This document shows positions 1 through 11,325 of a stretch of 64,000 nt of DNA, piece after piece. Source of the stretch: Sorex araneus (taxonomy: Eukaryota > Chordata > Mammalia > Eulipotyphla > Soricidae). Location of the stretch: contig NC_073306.1 of NCBI RefSeq assembly GCF_027595985.1, forward strand, positions 155,449,719-155,513,718, written 5' to 3'. Position 1 is the stretch's first letter. Each line of letters opens with the position of its first letter. Both the position numbers and the translations under genes were made by a program. Below the pieces are notes generated by a model. That model did no database searches. It saw nothing but the letters and a program-made list of their open reading frames with translations, and was not told the origin of the DNA.

Positions 1-3000
1 GGAAATATGACATAAATACCATCAGGTTTAGGTATAAATTCCTTCCAAAGGTCCTATCTTATCTCTAATGGTATTCTAATCTATGCAAAACTATATCTTT
101 AACAAATCTCCAACCACATTTCCTAAATAAGAAACACTGCTATGGTCTGAAATTTCCCTCATTTAGAGGTGGAGAAGTAGCTAAACATGGCGAATAGCTT
201 AACCATCATTCCAGTAAGCATGTAGTAATGGAAATAATGTCCGATTACCTGCCTCAAAATGCTTTTATAAACACATTTAGAAACACATATTGAAGTCTCT
301 TCTAGCTCCTCATCACAAGTTGAATATTTTAAAAGTTCACTCAAGTAACATGTTTTACTTAGGAAGATGGGTCTAAATGTGTTTTTAGTAATGATCACTC
401 CAGATTGGCATTACTCTTATATCTGCATTACTCTTGCAAGACACGGTGGCAAGACTTCTTGAGGGTGTGTAAAATGAAGTTACAGCTCAATCGAAAGAAG
501 TAGCTAAGTGACTCACTCGATTTTAGCTCATGACTTGGTCACAGAGGAAGTATAATTTGACAGTTTTGCCTCATAGCAGACACTGAGGCTGAATCTACCA
601 GAGAGATTTCTAGCTGTAGGTTTTCATCCCTTTGCACAACTGGTTTTACAAAAGAAAATAATGACCTTTCAGTTATTTGCAAGCACCATAAAATGCTAAT
701 TGTTATATTAACATAATAATAAATTCTATCAAACCAAAACCAAATTGGTGGCTCAGAACAATCATTTGTCCAGATTCACACGTCTGTCCATCCTCTGAGG
801 ATTAGTGGACTTATGCTCGCTTTGGCTTGACTTCACATGGACCCCATGAAGCCACATACAAGATCAATACCTATAGAACAGATATGGGTAGAAAAGGAAA
901 TAAAATCTTTGCTAAACAATAGTCTAAGTAATCACCTATTTGAATCACCCAAACAGTTTCAAGTATAGAATCTAGCTCTAAATATCATACAAAATTCTGA
1001 AAAAGCAGGCTGGTAAAGAAAAGAGAAAAATCCAGATTTTTGTAACCTCTGGAGCTACTGTTCCTTTAAAGGTAAATTGAACGACTTTGTTCCTGAGTGA
1101 ATCTAAGGGTTCAGAATTTTCAGGGAGAGCACATGTATTTGGACAAGGTTGGCTCAGGTGCCTGCTCCTTGGATTAGCCGATCTGTAATGCAAACACCAG
1201 ATGATTTCATTTTGCCTTTCCTATCTGCCATCCAAGAAGAAGTGTCAGCTTCATTTTAGGGATGGTGCCCCTGGAGTTTGTAAGACTGACTGCCAGCTTT
1301 GTCTGGAGTTACATAAGTAATTAGCGCTCAGCTGTTCCTGTCCAGTGGGAAAGAGGAAACTTCTGTCCTAACATTGTAGGTATTCTAGGCATGAGTTTGA
1401 AATTAATTCTGAATGAATGTGAGGCCATGACATTAGAAAATGATGATTTATGTGAGGTAATTAGAGACTATCTCTGGAGTTGAAAGTGATGGTCATCTTT
1501 TCTCCATTTAGTAGACATCAATAAATAACCCAAGTGAATATCTGAGGGTATTCAGGGAAGAGGGAAGAAGAGTACATAGAAGAAAGCAATGAACAGATGT
1601 CAACAATACATAGCAAAGAAAAGGTACATTTGGAATTTACTGAGACCCTTTCTGTCTTTCAGAGTCATATACAACAAATCTAAATCATTATTATAAAATT
1701 AGCAGAATGTATCCTTTGTAATTACATTATAAATATCTAATTATTGATTGAATAACTAGTTTTGTCAAATAAAAAGAAAACACGCACATTGCAGGGATTC
1801 CAATATACAGTTCTCAATATTGGTTTAGTAGCTAGATGAAAACAGAACAATGACTAAAAACCTAAGGCTGAACTCATAAACAATATTCCCAGTTCTGAAA
1901 ATGCATGTTAAGTTTCTATATATATTAATATGCACGCATTTTCTGTTTGCATATGTGTATGCTAAATACACATAAACATATATAGTATGGCATACTGCTG
2001 ATACTTTAGTTTGATAGCTGGAAGGGCACTGAGCACTAAAACTGCTTTTAGTTTTCCATTAAATTATTCTGACTTAAACTTTTATCTTAAAACAAATATA
2101 TAGAGGGAAATGGTATATGTATCTTTTATGATAAGATTCTTTTGTATTACTTAGAATATATTATAAACAATGGAGTTTTATTTTTTTAATTTTATCCCAT
2201 TTATACTTTTGAATGAAATTTAACTTCTCATGAATATTGAAATATAAGTTATAATTCATCTTTAATCTTTTAGAATATAAAATATGAGGTTGGAATAGAA
2301 ATAAATAAAACACATATACAGATAGGAAAATAAAAATGTGATCCATAAATTATTCAAAATCTCCTTAAATTCTTTGCTAAGGCTAGAAAAAAAGTGACTT
2401 GGCTATTTTCAGCACAGTAAAAAAACTTTGCAAGCAAGGTTGTATTCTTATAACTAAAATAAATATTCACATAAAATTTAAAACTAAAATAAATAAATAC
2501 TACTCTCATCTCTCTATCCAGGGAGGGAGAAAAATACATTTATGAAATGTGAATACTGAAAGAAAAGACATAGTATCTAGATTGTCACTACATTTTTTTT
2601 TCAGATTATGATCCTGAAAGATGACTGCTAAATCTTCCTAAAAGTAAGAAATTTTTTTTAGCAAAATACAATGTGAATAAACAATTATGTTCTTTCATTA
2701 TATGTACATGGAAGGAAATTTAGTATTTCATTTTATACTTAGATTATTTTTATAGAAAAATATAAACACTGTTTTTTATATTAAAAAATTGGTATCAAAG
2801 AAAACTGTTACTGTAATGTTTCCAACTAATCCTCAAGTTAAGCTTTGGCTAATGACAGTAGTTGTGGCTGGAACTTAAAATTTTGGTTAAAGAAACAGAG
2901 CATACCATTTCCAATTAAAAAACACTGAGTCATTAATGTAACTGCTAGCACTTAAATACTGATTAACTATCCATCAATAAATAATTAGCCAACAAAGATA

Positions 3001-3261
3001 AATAAACATCAAGATATTAACATAAACACATAGCAAATAATACTGTGTGTTCAATACTGACTGAACATAACAATATTTTTCATGGTACAAAGAAGAAATT
3101 ATTTACAGAAATAAGATAAGAAACATTTGTTTATTAGAAGTTATTGCCAAATTTGTTATAAACATAGGTCATCATGTAAAAATAATTTTAAACTAATTAG
3201 ATATACTAACTAGGGTGAGCCAATAAAATAAGTTTAATGATAATAAGGTAAAAGATTAAAC
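1..3261. other. AT-rich intergenic DNA upstream of SLIT2
   Basis: No gene, RNA gene or SINE is recognisable here. The open frames are short, AT-rich and lack splice context or family motifs. The stretch is dominated by A/T runs and may contain old LINE sequence too decayed to name by eye. Confidence 0.6.
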
Positions 3262-3519
3262 TGGGACTGGAACTATAGCACAGTGGGTATGGCGTTTGTC
3301 TTGCATGAGGCTGACCCGGGTTTGATTCCTCCGTCCCTCTCAGAGAGCCCGGCAAGCTACTGAGAGTGTCCTGCAGGCACAGCAGATCTGGCAAGCTACC
3401 CGTGGCTTATTAGGTATGCCAAAAACAGTAACAAGTTTCACAATGGAGACATTACTGGTGCTCGCTCGAGCAAATCGATGCATAATAGGGACAACAGTGC
3501 TATGGTGCTATGCTACAGA
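3262..3519 (+). mobile_element. tRNA-derived SINE, long-body form
   Basis: The head has an A-box-like 'tagcacagtgggtatgg' and a B-box-like 'gggtttgattcc'. The body then diverges from the short form and carries 'gagagcccggcaagctact', 'gccaaaaacagtaacaag' and 'ctcgagcaaatcgatg'. The last motifs recur inverted at 4540-4781 and 56647-56885, which defines the long-body family. Moderately diverged copy. Confidence 0.85.
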
Positions 3520-3939
3520 AGGTAAAATAAGAATCCATAGTAAATGAAAAGTATTACTCAATTCAATTTGATTATACTAGGGATAAAAATTATGTTGAGT
3601 AACTGTTATTAAATATAATTATCATTGAACACCAGAAAAAAGTAGCAATGTTAACTAATTTTATGCCTGTTGTAAAAAAACACACATTGTGACTTAAGGT
3701 GGGAATTTTTTCTAAATCGTTTGAAAAGATTTTCTATGGCTCTAACAATTATACTAAAATGACTGACAATTAGAAATGTATATAATTTAGAATCTTGCTA
3801 AACCCCCCAAGAACATGTACAGTATGAAGTTAGATTGTATCATGAGGAGGTTGTCCATAGCTTACCAATTGCAATGATGTCTCTCTTAGAAATAATCAAG
3901 ATTACTTCCCAGTATACAGTTTCTCCCTCCTCTTGCTAA

Positions 3940-4180
3940 TGTTAGTTTGGTTTTGCTTGTCTTCTTGGATTATAATTATCTTAGTGTGTCAAGTGATACG
4001 TGTCATTATGGCTTGAATTTGTATTTCCCTTATGACTAATGACTGAGTATATTTTCATGTGCTCATTAACAATTCATATAATTTCATAGGAGCAAATGTC
4101 TATTCACATCATAATAACCTTTTTGACTGGATTATTGTAATCTTTTTATTGCTGATTCCTATTTCTCATCATTTGAATAT
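3940..4180 (-). mobile_element. L1 3'-end fragment (old)
   Basis: Read in reverse, this resembles the 3' region of old mammalian L1M elements. Recognisable pieces on the + strand are 'tttgtatttcccttatgac', 'ttttcatgtgctcatt' and 'aaatgtctattcacatc'. It is heavily mutated with no open frame. Confidence 0.5.
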
Positions 4181-4539
4181 TTAAAATCAAGTCACATAAG
4201 GTAGAAATTTGATACATTGAATAAACACAGCTTATTTTGTATAATTATTTATAGGATATAAAACTGTACGGTGTATAGAAATAAAAATAGCCATAAATAA
4301 ACAGTTATATATAAACATCATGTTTAAAATGAGGTGAAAAAGAAATGATAATAATTCAATACATAAATTGTTTCCACTATTTTTTTTATCTGATTATTTG
4401 TCTATAGCATTCCTTTGTACTGGTTGAGCTTATGTAAAATCTATAATACATTTCTAAATTTAAGTATTGCCAAACAGTTTGTTGAAACTTTCAGGTACTA
4501 CTCCATCTGAAAAATTTTTTCAACTTGGAATTTATATCA

Positions 4540-4781
4540 CTGTCACTGTCATCCCATTGCTCATCGATTTGTTCGAGTGGGCACCAGTAACGTCTCTCAT
4601 TGAGAGACTTATTGTTACTGTTTTTGGCATATCCAATATGCACGGGTAGCTTGCCAGGCTTTGCCAAGTGGGCTCCATAATCTCGGTAGCTTGCCGGGCT
4701 CTCCGAGAGGGACGGAGAAATTGAACTCGGGTAGGCCGCGTGAAAGGCGAACGCCCAACCGCTGTGCTATTGCTCCAGCCC
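4540..4781 (-). mobile_element. tRNA-derived SINE, long-body form, with target-site duplication
   Basis: Antisense long-body SINE: it begins with the complement of the 3' body ('gctcatcgatttgttcgag', 'actgtttttggcatatcc') and ends with the complement of the head ('gctattgctccagccc'). It is flanked by a perfect 13-bp direct repeat, ggaatttatatca, at 4527-4539 and 4782-4794, which fixes the ends and shows L1-type target-primed insertion. Confidence 0.92.
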
Positions 4782-4816
4782 GGAATTTATATCAAAAATT
4801 AAAAAAAAAGAAGTTA

Positions 4817-4973
4817 GGTGCCCAAGTGATAGATAGCACAGTGGGTAGGGTGCTTGTCTTATATGCAGCCGACCCTGGTCTGATCTTCAGTCAACCTCAA
4901 CCCCATCAGTAGTGATTTCTGAGCACAAAGCCAGGAGTGTGGGAGTGGGAGTGTGGCCAGGAAAAAAAAAAGA
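4817..4973 (+). mobile_element. tRNA-derived SINE, diverged short-body copy
   Basis: The head 'agatagcacagtgggtaggg' is clear. The body is diverged ('gtagtgatttctgagcacaaagccaggagtg') and ends in an A-rich tail. It is the first of three same-strand copies in tandem array with the elements at 5004 and 5242. Confidence 0.8.
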
Positions 4974-5003
4974 GCAAATACAAAGTTAAAAACGATGTAA
5001 TTT

Positions 5004-5157
5004 GGGGCTGGAGCAATAGCACAATGGGTAGGGCATTTGTCTTGCACACGATCAACCCGGGTTTGATGCCCAGAATCCCCTGAGCATCGCCAGGAGCAAT
5101 TCCTGAGTTTAGAGCCAGAAGTAACCCCTGTGCATCGCTGGGTGTGACCCCCAAAAA
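5004..5157 (+). mobile_element. tRNA-derived SINE, short-body form
   Basis: Complete head 'ggggctggagcaatagcac' followed by the short body ('gagcatcgccaggagcaatt', 'ctgtgcatcgctgggtgtga') and a short A-rich end. Moderately diverged. Confidence 0.88.
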
Positions 5158-5241
5158 ATGAGGTAATTTATCATTAATCAATAAAAAACAGAATATGTGG
5201 AAAAAATGATTCCTAAAGGATTTGTTAAGAAAATATCTCTC

Positions 5242-5435
5242 CTGGGCAAAGCGATAGCACAGCGGGTAGGGCGTTTGCCTTGCACGCGGCCGACCAGGGT
5301 TCGATCCCCGGCATCCCATATGGTCCCCCAAGCACCGCCAGGAGTAATTCCTGAGTGCAAAGCCAGGAGTAACCCCGAGCATCGCTGGGTGTGACCCAAA
5401 AAGCAAAAAAAAATAAAAATTAAAATTAAAAAAAT
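5242..5435 (+). mobile_element. tRNA-derived SINE, short-body form (young)
   Basis: Nearly consensus head (A-box 'tagcacagcgggtagggcg', B-box 'gggttcgatcccc') and short body, ending in an A-rich tail. Flanking near-repeats (gaaaatatctctcc on the left, gaaaatatatctccc on the right) look like a slightly mutated target-site duplication. Confidence 0.9.
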
Positions 5436-5829
5436 GAAAATATATCTCCCTACAAATTATTACTGCCAATTGAGTTTCTGGAAGGTTATTTATTTATAGC
5501 ATCATGAATCCATTCCTAAACTTTTAATGTGATAAATGTAAAATTAACTAGAATATATTAAATAAGAATAGATGATGTCATAAAAATAATATGCCTATAA
5601 ATTTCACATATTTTATTACTAATACAGATATCTCTTGCCAATCAATGAAACACTCAATCATGGTCTAAAATAAATACAGTTATCTTTGATGTTTTTCCAT
5701 CTTTCAGTGCAGGAAAAACCAGGTTTATGCATTATTTTCAGTTCGCTCTTTCAATGCTTAGATCAGATTATAAGGTTAGTGTGTATTTCTGTTCAATATA
5801 CTGTTCACTTCATATTTTTATAAGAATGT

Positions 5830-6123
5830 ACAAGAGACAGAGTCTCTTGCCTACACGCCTGGCTGTCTTCCCCAGGGCCCCTCGGAGGGGATGGGCTCCA
5901 GCTTCCCTCCCCACCCCGAGCAGAGCTCCCGGCGGCCGAAGCCCACCGGAACCTAGCTGCAGCCATGCTGGAGGCTCCTCTCTACACGTTCGGACAGGCC
6001 TCATGCATGAAGGTACCGGCAGAGGAACCCAGGTGTATGTAATCCCATCAACGGCCAACATCCAGAGAGACTTAAAAACAAGCACTCAGAAGCGCGTGGC
6101 CAGCTGCGCGATATCTTTAGCCT
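5830..6123 (+). other. GC-rich unassigned segment, probable 5' part of a larger retroposon
   Basis: A CpG-containing, GC-rich block (for example 'cccctcggaggggatgggct' and 'cggcggccgaagcccaccgg') stands out in AT-rich DNA, as a retrocopied transcript would. It joins without a visible break to the SINE-body-like segment at 6124. Open frames on both strands are interrupted and match no family I know. A processed pseudogene is the main alternative. Confidence 0.4.
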
Positions 6124-6391
6124 GCTTCTCCCTCTGGGAGAAAATGGCAATCTTCTGAGAGTTTCCTACCCCCATGGGACAGTCTTGCAAGCTCCTGATG
6201 GTGTATTTATATGTAAAATTCAGTAACAAGCTGGATCTCATTCCCCGGACCCTGAAGAGCCCCCAGTGCAACATGGTTTGGAGGGCCAAGTCGAAACAGA
6301 CTTCTAAGATCTCAGGGAAAGGACGAAATGAGATGTTACTGAGCTTGCCCAAGAAATCGGTGATTAACGGGATATTGTGATATTGTGATTG
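6124..6391 (+). mobile_element. Relative of the long-body SINE 3' half with an internal extra segment
   Basis: In order, this matches the body of the long-body SINEs: 'cttctccctctgggaga', 'gagagtttcctaccccc', 'gcaagctcctgatgg', 'cagtaacaag', then after extra sequence at about 6241-6325 'gagatgttactgagc', 'aaatcggtgattaacggga'. No tRNA head is present. The stretch is therefore a related but longer retroposon, or a retrocopy of the RNA that gave rise to the SINE body. Confidence 0.55.
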
Positions 6392-6573
6392 TGTACATTT
6401 CATCATCTTGGCCAAGCCTACTTTTAAAATTTTGTGACTGGATCACAGCGGTGTACATTTCACAATGGTACAAAATGAATCCGCAAACGTCTAAGTCTCT
6501 GAATCTTAGAAGAATCAATGTATCTACCCCAATTATGCTGCAAGAAAGGCAGGAGTGTGAGCAAGCAGCAGAC

Positions 6574-6574
<1 letters not shown>

Positions 6575-6620
<46 letters not shown>
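6575..6620. repeat. (AC)n microsatellite
   Basis: An uninterrupted AC dinucleotide run of about 46 bp, likely polymorphic. Confidence 0.98.
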
Positions 6621-6624
<4 letters not shown>

Positions 6625-6984
6625 TGGGGGAGAAAGTGCAGAAAATCTAAAAATCTAAAACCTAGACAAGAAATATATGAAAGCACATGTTACCATCTGA
6701 ACCAAGTAGATTGAAAGATCTGGAACAATATAAATCAAGCTAGGTAAGACAAGAGTCCATCTTATATATGCCAGAGGTTGTCAGGGGTTTATAATGGTTC
6801 TTTCCCAAACCCTTTTTCGCAATCACACAATGGAGTGAGAAAGTTACAAAGTCCACAAGAAAAGTCATAGTTGTACCTAGTGGTGTGGCATGAGGACCCA
6901 GCCCGAGACCACTGAGATGGTGATAGACTGGAAACTCCTCCACAGTTCATAGCTTCAGGATCCAAGGAGGAAGAACATCCTGTC

Positions 6985-7125
6985 CTGGGGCTGGAGCGAT
7001 AGCACAGCGAGTAGGGCGTTTGCCTTGCACGCGGCCGACCCGAGTTCGATTCCCAGCATCTCATATGGTCCCCTGAGCACCGCCAGGACTAATTCCTGAG
7101 TGCAGAGCCAGAAGTTACCCCTGTG
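6985..7125 (+). mobile_element. tRNA-derived SINE, short-body form, tailless
   Basis: Near-consensus head (A-box 'tagcacagcgagtagggcg', B-box 'gagttcgattcc') and body, but it stops at 'cccctgtg' without the final body segment or A tail. Direct repeats catcctgtc lie at 6976-6984 and 7126-7134. The 'catc' of the right copy also matches SINE consensus, so priming at microhomology inside the RNA is likely. Confidence 0.88.
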
Positions 7126-7134
7126 CATCCTGTC

Positions 7135-8775
7135 AGCCCCACTGCCCGGTGGAGGAGGTCCTCTCCTCCTCTGTCTGGTAGATTTCAAAATGATAGTAGA
7201 TCACATTAAGATCCTGTCTTGCACCTTCTATTCTTCCTACTTTCGAAACAGAAGTGTTTCTAGTGCAGTTTCTCTTACCCTCTGCTGCTACTGGATACTT
7301 AGAGAGCACAGAAAGAAGGTTTATTTTAACCACTAAAGTGCCCAGGGCAAGAGAAATGACACTTAGCTTTGATATGGGTCATATACCAGAGAGTCAAAGA
7401 CTAGGCCTTTGACTTTGATGTCATTACAGAAGGGGACTGTTGGGTTGATGTCCTCAGGTGGGGGTGGGGAGGAGGGAAGGAATTGAATATATGTTGCCTT
7501 TGGGAGGTAAAATAAATTGAATTTTTGCCAGAAGTGATAGTCTGAACTACTGTTTACCAAATGCTTCCAGTCTGCCAAGTATGCAGATGATGAATACATC
7601 CTATTCCTATTTGCTGAGTGGATCAGACTATCTGTTTTAGTCAGAGGGTTAGGATGGAGTTGGAATGTAATTTCTGGGGTGGAGTTTCCATGACTCCATA
7701 GAACACTTAATGGCCAGCCATGTTTGAACAGAAGTGCTACATGCACTGTATTCAATAAGTTTCTGTGCAATAACATTCTGAGCCAGCTCTCGACACAAGG
7801 AGATGCACGAGACATAACTTTTGTTGTCAAGAGACTTAAGCAGATAAGGGTTATTTATGATAACATAATGTAAACTTTACCGTGACATTAAAGAATTTAG
7901 CTTGTTAAATGAATGTGAAGGAGTTTCCCAGATTAAATGTTTAAACATGTTCATGGTTATATTGATGAAACATATATATATACATATATGTGTATGTGTG
8001 TATATATATGAATCATGAACATTATGTCAAATTGACAAAGTTGAGGCCCAGAAAAGTGTGATGTTTTTCTCTGTGAAAAGAAGGTCCGCTTTCAAATAGG
8101 AACTATTTTCTCCACTTGCTGTATTTATAGTCACTTCTAGTGATGTGATGGTTTTAGAGTAATGAAAGTTACTGTGGCCTTTTATTCCCAATTTCTCCCC
8201 ATGATACCTATAATGTCTCTCAATTTTCTGATTGCTTTCCCAAAGCAGCTGGGATTTGATTCTGAAAATACAGACAATAAACATTGCTTTACAGCTTTTA
8301 CTTGCTTTTTAAGCAAGTTTCAATTTATGAATACATTATGTATCTGACTGAAATGAAAGTGTATTTTTAAGTTTTTTAAATACTGTGAGTACTCCTTTAT
8401 AATCTTTACCCGAGTATACAGGGTTAATGATTTTTAATTTACAGTCATAAGTAAAGCAAATGTCCTTATATTATAGTTGAAAGAAACTAAAGTATTTGTA
8501 CTGTCATAATTCACACCTGTACAAAGTTTAATAATATTAGTTGGTGTTTATAGGAATATCAGTCTTATAATTGCATGAGAAAACATCATTGCAAACTGAT
8601 GAGAACACTAGGCTCAGCAAAATAGACATATATCACAGCATGATATGCATATATCAGAAAATATATCCATATTTAAATAAATATCAGGGATATTAATAGG
8701 ACTAAACATACACATGGAATATTTAAATGTTATATCTTAATAAAAATAAGGCTATGCATTGGACACAAAGTAATT
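7135..8775. other. Intergenic DNA, no gene recognised
   Basis: The minus-strand open frame at 7363-7830 (155 codons) has no recognisable domain; its region reads like an old interspersed repeat that I cannot name. An alternating AT/GT run lies at 7970-8010. The remainder is AT-rich and featureless. Confidence 0.5.
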
Positions 8776-8945
8776 TTATTTGGCTTTTGGGCCACATGCT
8801 GCTGTGTTCAGGGTTTACTCCTAACTCTGTGCTCAAGGATCACTCCTGGCAATGCTTAGGGGACCATATGGGGTGCTGGGGATCAACCAGGGTCAGCCAC
8901 ATGTAAGACAAACACTCTACCCACTATACTATCTCTCTGTCTCTG
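8776..8945 (-). mobile_element. tRNA-derived SINE, old antisense copy
   Basis: Antisense body motifs 'tcaaggatcactcctggcaa' and 'ggaccatatggggtgctggg', then the complement of the B-box and head ('ccactatactatctctctg'). Diverged, with no clear tail. Confidence 0.8.
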
Positions 8946-9097
8946 GCAGTAGAAAAACATTTTTTAGAGGTATTTCAATGAAAGGCTTTGACTTCAGGTC
9001 TTTGTCCCTCTGATTAAGCCCTTATTTTTTTTCTCTCGCACTTTCTCTGTCTCTCTGTCTCATTCTCTCTGTTTCAGTCTCTCTGTCTCTTCTCTCC

Positions 9098-9100
<3 letters not shown>

Positions 9101-9175
<75 letters not shown>
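9101..9175. repeat. (CT)n(CA)n compound microsatellite
   Basis: CT repeats to about 9134 pass directly into CA repeats up to 9175. The CT half is a homopyrimidine tract. Confidence 0.97.
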
Positions 9176-9176
<1 letters not shown>

Positions 9177-9210
9177 GACTTTGGCTTAAATTTGGTCTTT
9201 ATTGCTAGTC

Positions 9211-9354
9211 TTTATTTTTTCTTTTTGGGTCACACCTGGCATTGCACAGGGGTTACTCCTGGCTCTGCATTCAGGAATCACCCCTGGCAGTGCTCGGAGG
9301 ACCATATGGGATGCAAGGCAAACACCCTACCTGCTGTACTATTGCTCCAGCCCC
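9211..9354 (-). mobile_element. tRNA-derived SINE, antisense, internally deleted
   Basis: The T-rich tail complement, 'ggttactcctggctctgcat' and 'ggaccatatgggatgc' are followed directly by 'aaggcaaacaccctac' and the head complement. About 35 bp spanning the B-box is missing compared with full copies. The target-site sequence around tattgctagtc appears once on the left and about three times on the right (9354-9390). Confidence 0.87.
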
Positions 9355-9623
9355 TATTACTAGTCCCTATTGCTAGCCTCTATTGCTAGTAAATAAAATT
9401 ATTCTATTGTCTAAAACTAAGACAGAAAGTGGGGGGAGAGACCTGTTTACTTAAACTTGTTTACTTCACCCTAATGTCACTCCCCACATTCCCCCAATCT
9501 CCCTGTATGAGACACAACCTACTTTGAAGCGGTTCTTATTCATGACTCTCTATTTTCTTATTCTTTGAAAAATTGATATTCAGCCACAAGTTACTCATTC
9601 AATTAGGGATAAATACTTTGGGG

Positions 9624-10118
9624 TGTATGATCACTTACTTTTATTTGTCAACATGACCAGGACATACCTGCCCAGACAGTTGATCAAAACTTACTTTGAA
9701 TGTTGCTGTGAGGGTGATTTTTTTAAACATATTTTAACATCTCAATGAATAGAGTGGGTGAAACAGATAGTTCTTCCTACTGTGGGTGAGCTTCATCCCG
9801 TCAGTTGAAGGCCTCAGTTGAACAAAAAGCTTATTCTGCCCTGACTCTCCTCCATCTTCCCCTGAACAGTGGGAATTCCTTCTACCTGATGGTTTGGAGC
9901 CCAAACACTGTTGTTTTTCTTCCTGCCTTCAGGACTGAATGGAAACATTTGCGTTCTCTGAGTCCAGAGTCTTCTGGTTTTCAGACTGGAACTTGCACCA
10001 TCAGCTCTCTTGGGAATCCAGCTGGCCAACTGTATAACTCCAGCCTTGTCAGTTTCTATAACCATCATAACCAATCCCTTGCAATACATTTCTTTAGGAG
10101 AAATAAATTTCTGTAGAA
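9624..10118 (+). mobile_element. MLT2-like ERVL solo LTR (ancient)
   Basis: This resembles the mammal-wide ERVL LTR group: 'ttatttgtcaacatgacc', 'ttgctgtgagggtga', 'gtcagttgaaggcctcagtt' and, near the 3' end, an AATAAA polyadenylation motif in 'ggagaaataaatttctg'. No internal retroviral sequence lies beside it, so it is a solo LTR. The exact subfamily is from memory and uncertain. The open frames in it are non-functional. Confidence 0.6.
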
Positions 10119-10874
10119 GTGATAACACACACACCTTATTCAATTGTAGCATGCTAGTCTCACATTTCTAGGCAATTACACTTTTACTGAGTAACTAAGG
10201 TTTTTCTCTCTTAAACAAAGACTAAAACATTCTTTGCAACAAAAGTTTTTGCCAACTCTTAGGCTAAGACATGGATGTGCCTTTGTATGAGAAAATGACT
10301 TTTAACTATCAAGTAAGCTTTTACTTTGAACTGTTATGTTTCCAATAGTCATTGTGATCTGCTTGTTCATCAAATTAATTTTTGGTTAAAATTATGTAAT
10401 ATTTTAGCTTTGGGATTCAAAAACATTCATTTTGAGCTTATGTTAGATTAGGGAGAATGTCTTTGTAATTTTAACCTGCTATTATAAGCCTGTCAGAGGA
10501 AAGTTAGCCTCCTTCAAATCATTGGAAAGAAGGTGAGAAGAACGATCTAATCTTTCTTCCTTGGCAAAAACAAGATTCTTTTTTTTATTTTGCTTTTGTG
10601 AAAGTATTAGGCACTTTAAATTATCTACAACTGTATTTCCTTTTTGAAATCAATGGTTAGATTCTAGTGCATGTATTTTAATCTCATGAAACTATGAGGT
10701 TATGGCTTTTCAAAAACTATGACTTTCTTTTTTGGTTCTTGCTCAAGCATCTGACATGATCAATGTTCAAATGTCACATAAATTCCACCTAAACCTCCTT
10801 CAATACAATTTTACATAATTAGATATAGAAAAGTCACCTCATGGTGTACTCACATCCTAGAACTTGAGAAATAG
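10119..10874. other. Intergenic DNA, nothing recognised
   Basis: AT-rich sequence without SINE heads, convincing frames or low-complexity runs. Confidence 0.5.
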
Positions 10875-10960
10875 TGATGTTTATAAAATTGAGTTTGGTG
10901 TTGGACTGAAATTCTAATTCTTGCTTGCTGTGTCATAGGTCTATGCACATGACCAATGGT
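10875..10960 (+). repeat. MIR left part, interrupted by L1
   Basis: 'gagtttggtgttggactga' and 'gcttgctgtgtcata' match the core and mid part of MIR. The matching right part appears after the L1 fragment at 11230. Confidence 0.5.
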
Positions 10961-10974
10961 ACAATTTAAAAAAT

Positions 10975-11229
10975 ATTATTTTACTGATTCACCATGAGAT
11001 ATAGTCACAAGCTTTCATGTTTGAACTATAATCACACAATGATCCAACACCCATCCCTACACTGGTGCACATTCCCCACCACCAATATCTGCAGTATACC
11101 AGTATACCCCACCTTTCCCACCATCCCACTGCCTCCATGGCAGACAATATTTTCCATACTCTCTCTCTACTTTTGGGTATTATGGTTTGCAGTGCAGAGA
11201 GGTTATCATGTTTGGTCCTTTTTCGAGCC
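10975..11229 (-). mobile_element. L1 3' UTR fragment
   Basis: It begins 'gattcaccatgagatatagt' and continues 'acacccatccctacactggt'. The same sequence order occurs at 32281-32580, where it starts from a poly-T, so this is the 3' end of an L1 in antisense. 5'-truncated, non-coding. Confidence 0.75.
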
Positions 11230-11325
11230 CCAGTTTTCTTAACTTTAAATGCGGCAAATGGGACATCAAAATATTCCCTAATTCAGAGAATTGTTATGAG
11301 AATTAAAGGAGCTACGTGAAATACA
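11230..11325 (+). repeat. MIR right part
   Basis: 'cagttttcttaactttaaat', then 'gagaattgttatgagaatta' and 'aaaggagctacgtgaaa' match the 3' half of MIR. Together with 10875-10960 it forms one MIR split by the L1 insertion. Confidence 0.6.

Noticed and set aside
4906..5469. 187-codon minus-strand open frame
   Set aside because: It is the antisense reading of three adjacent SINEs. The same peptide-like strings recur wherever a SINE lies in the window.
6086..6415. 109-codon minus-strand frame, considered as a processed pseudogene of a ribosomal-protein-like gene
   Set aside because: The match to any family was not convincing. The same DNA aligns on the + strand to the body of the long-form SINE, which explains it better.
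7363..7830. 155-codon minus-strand frame
   Set aside because: No domain, signal or splice context; the DNA looks like a decayed interspersed repeat.
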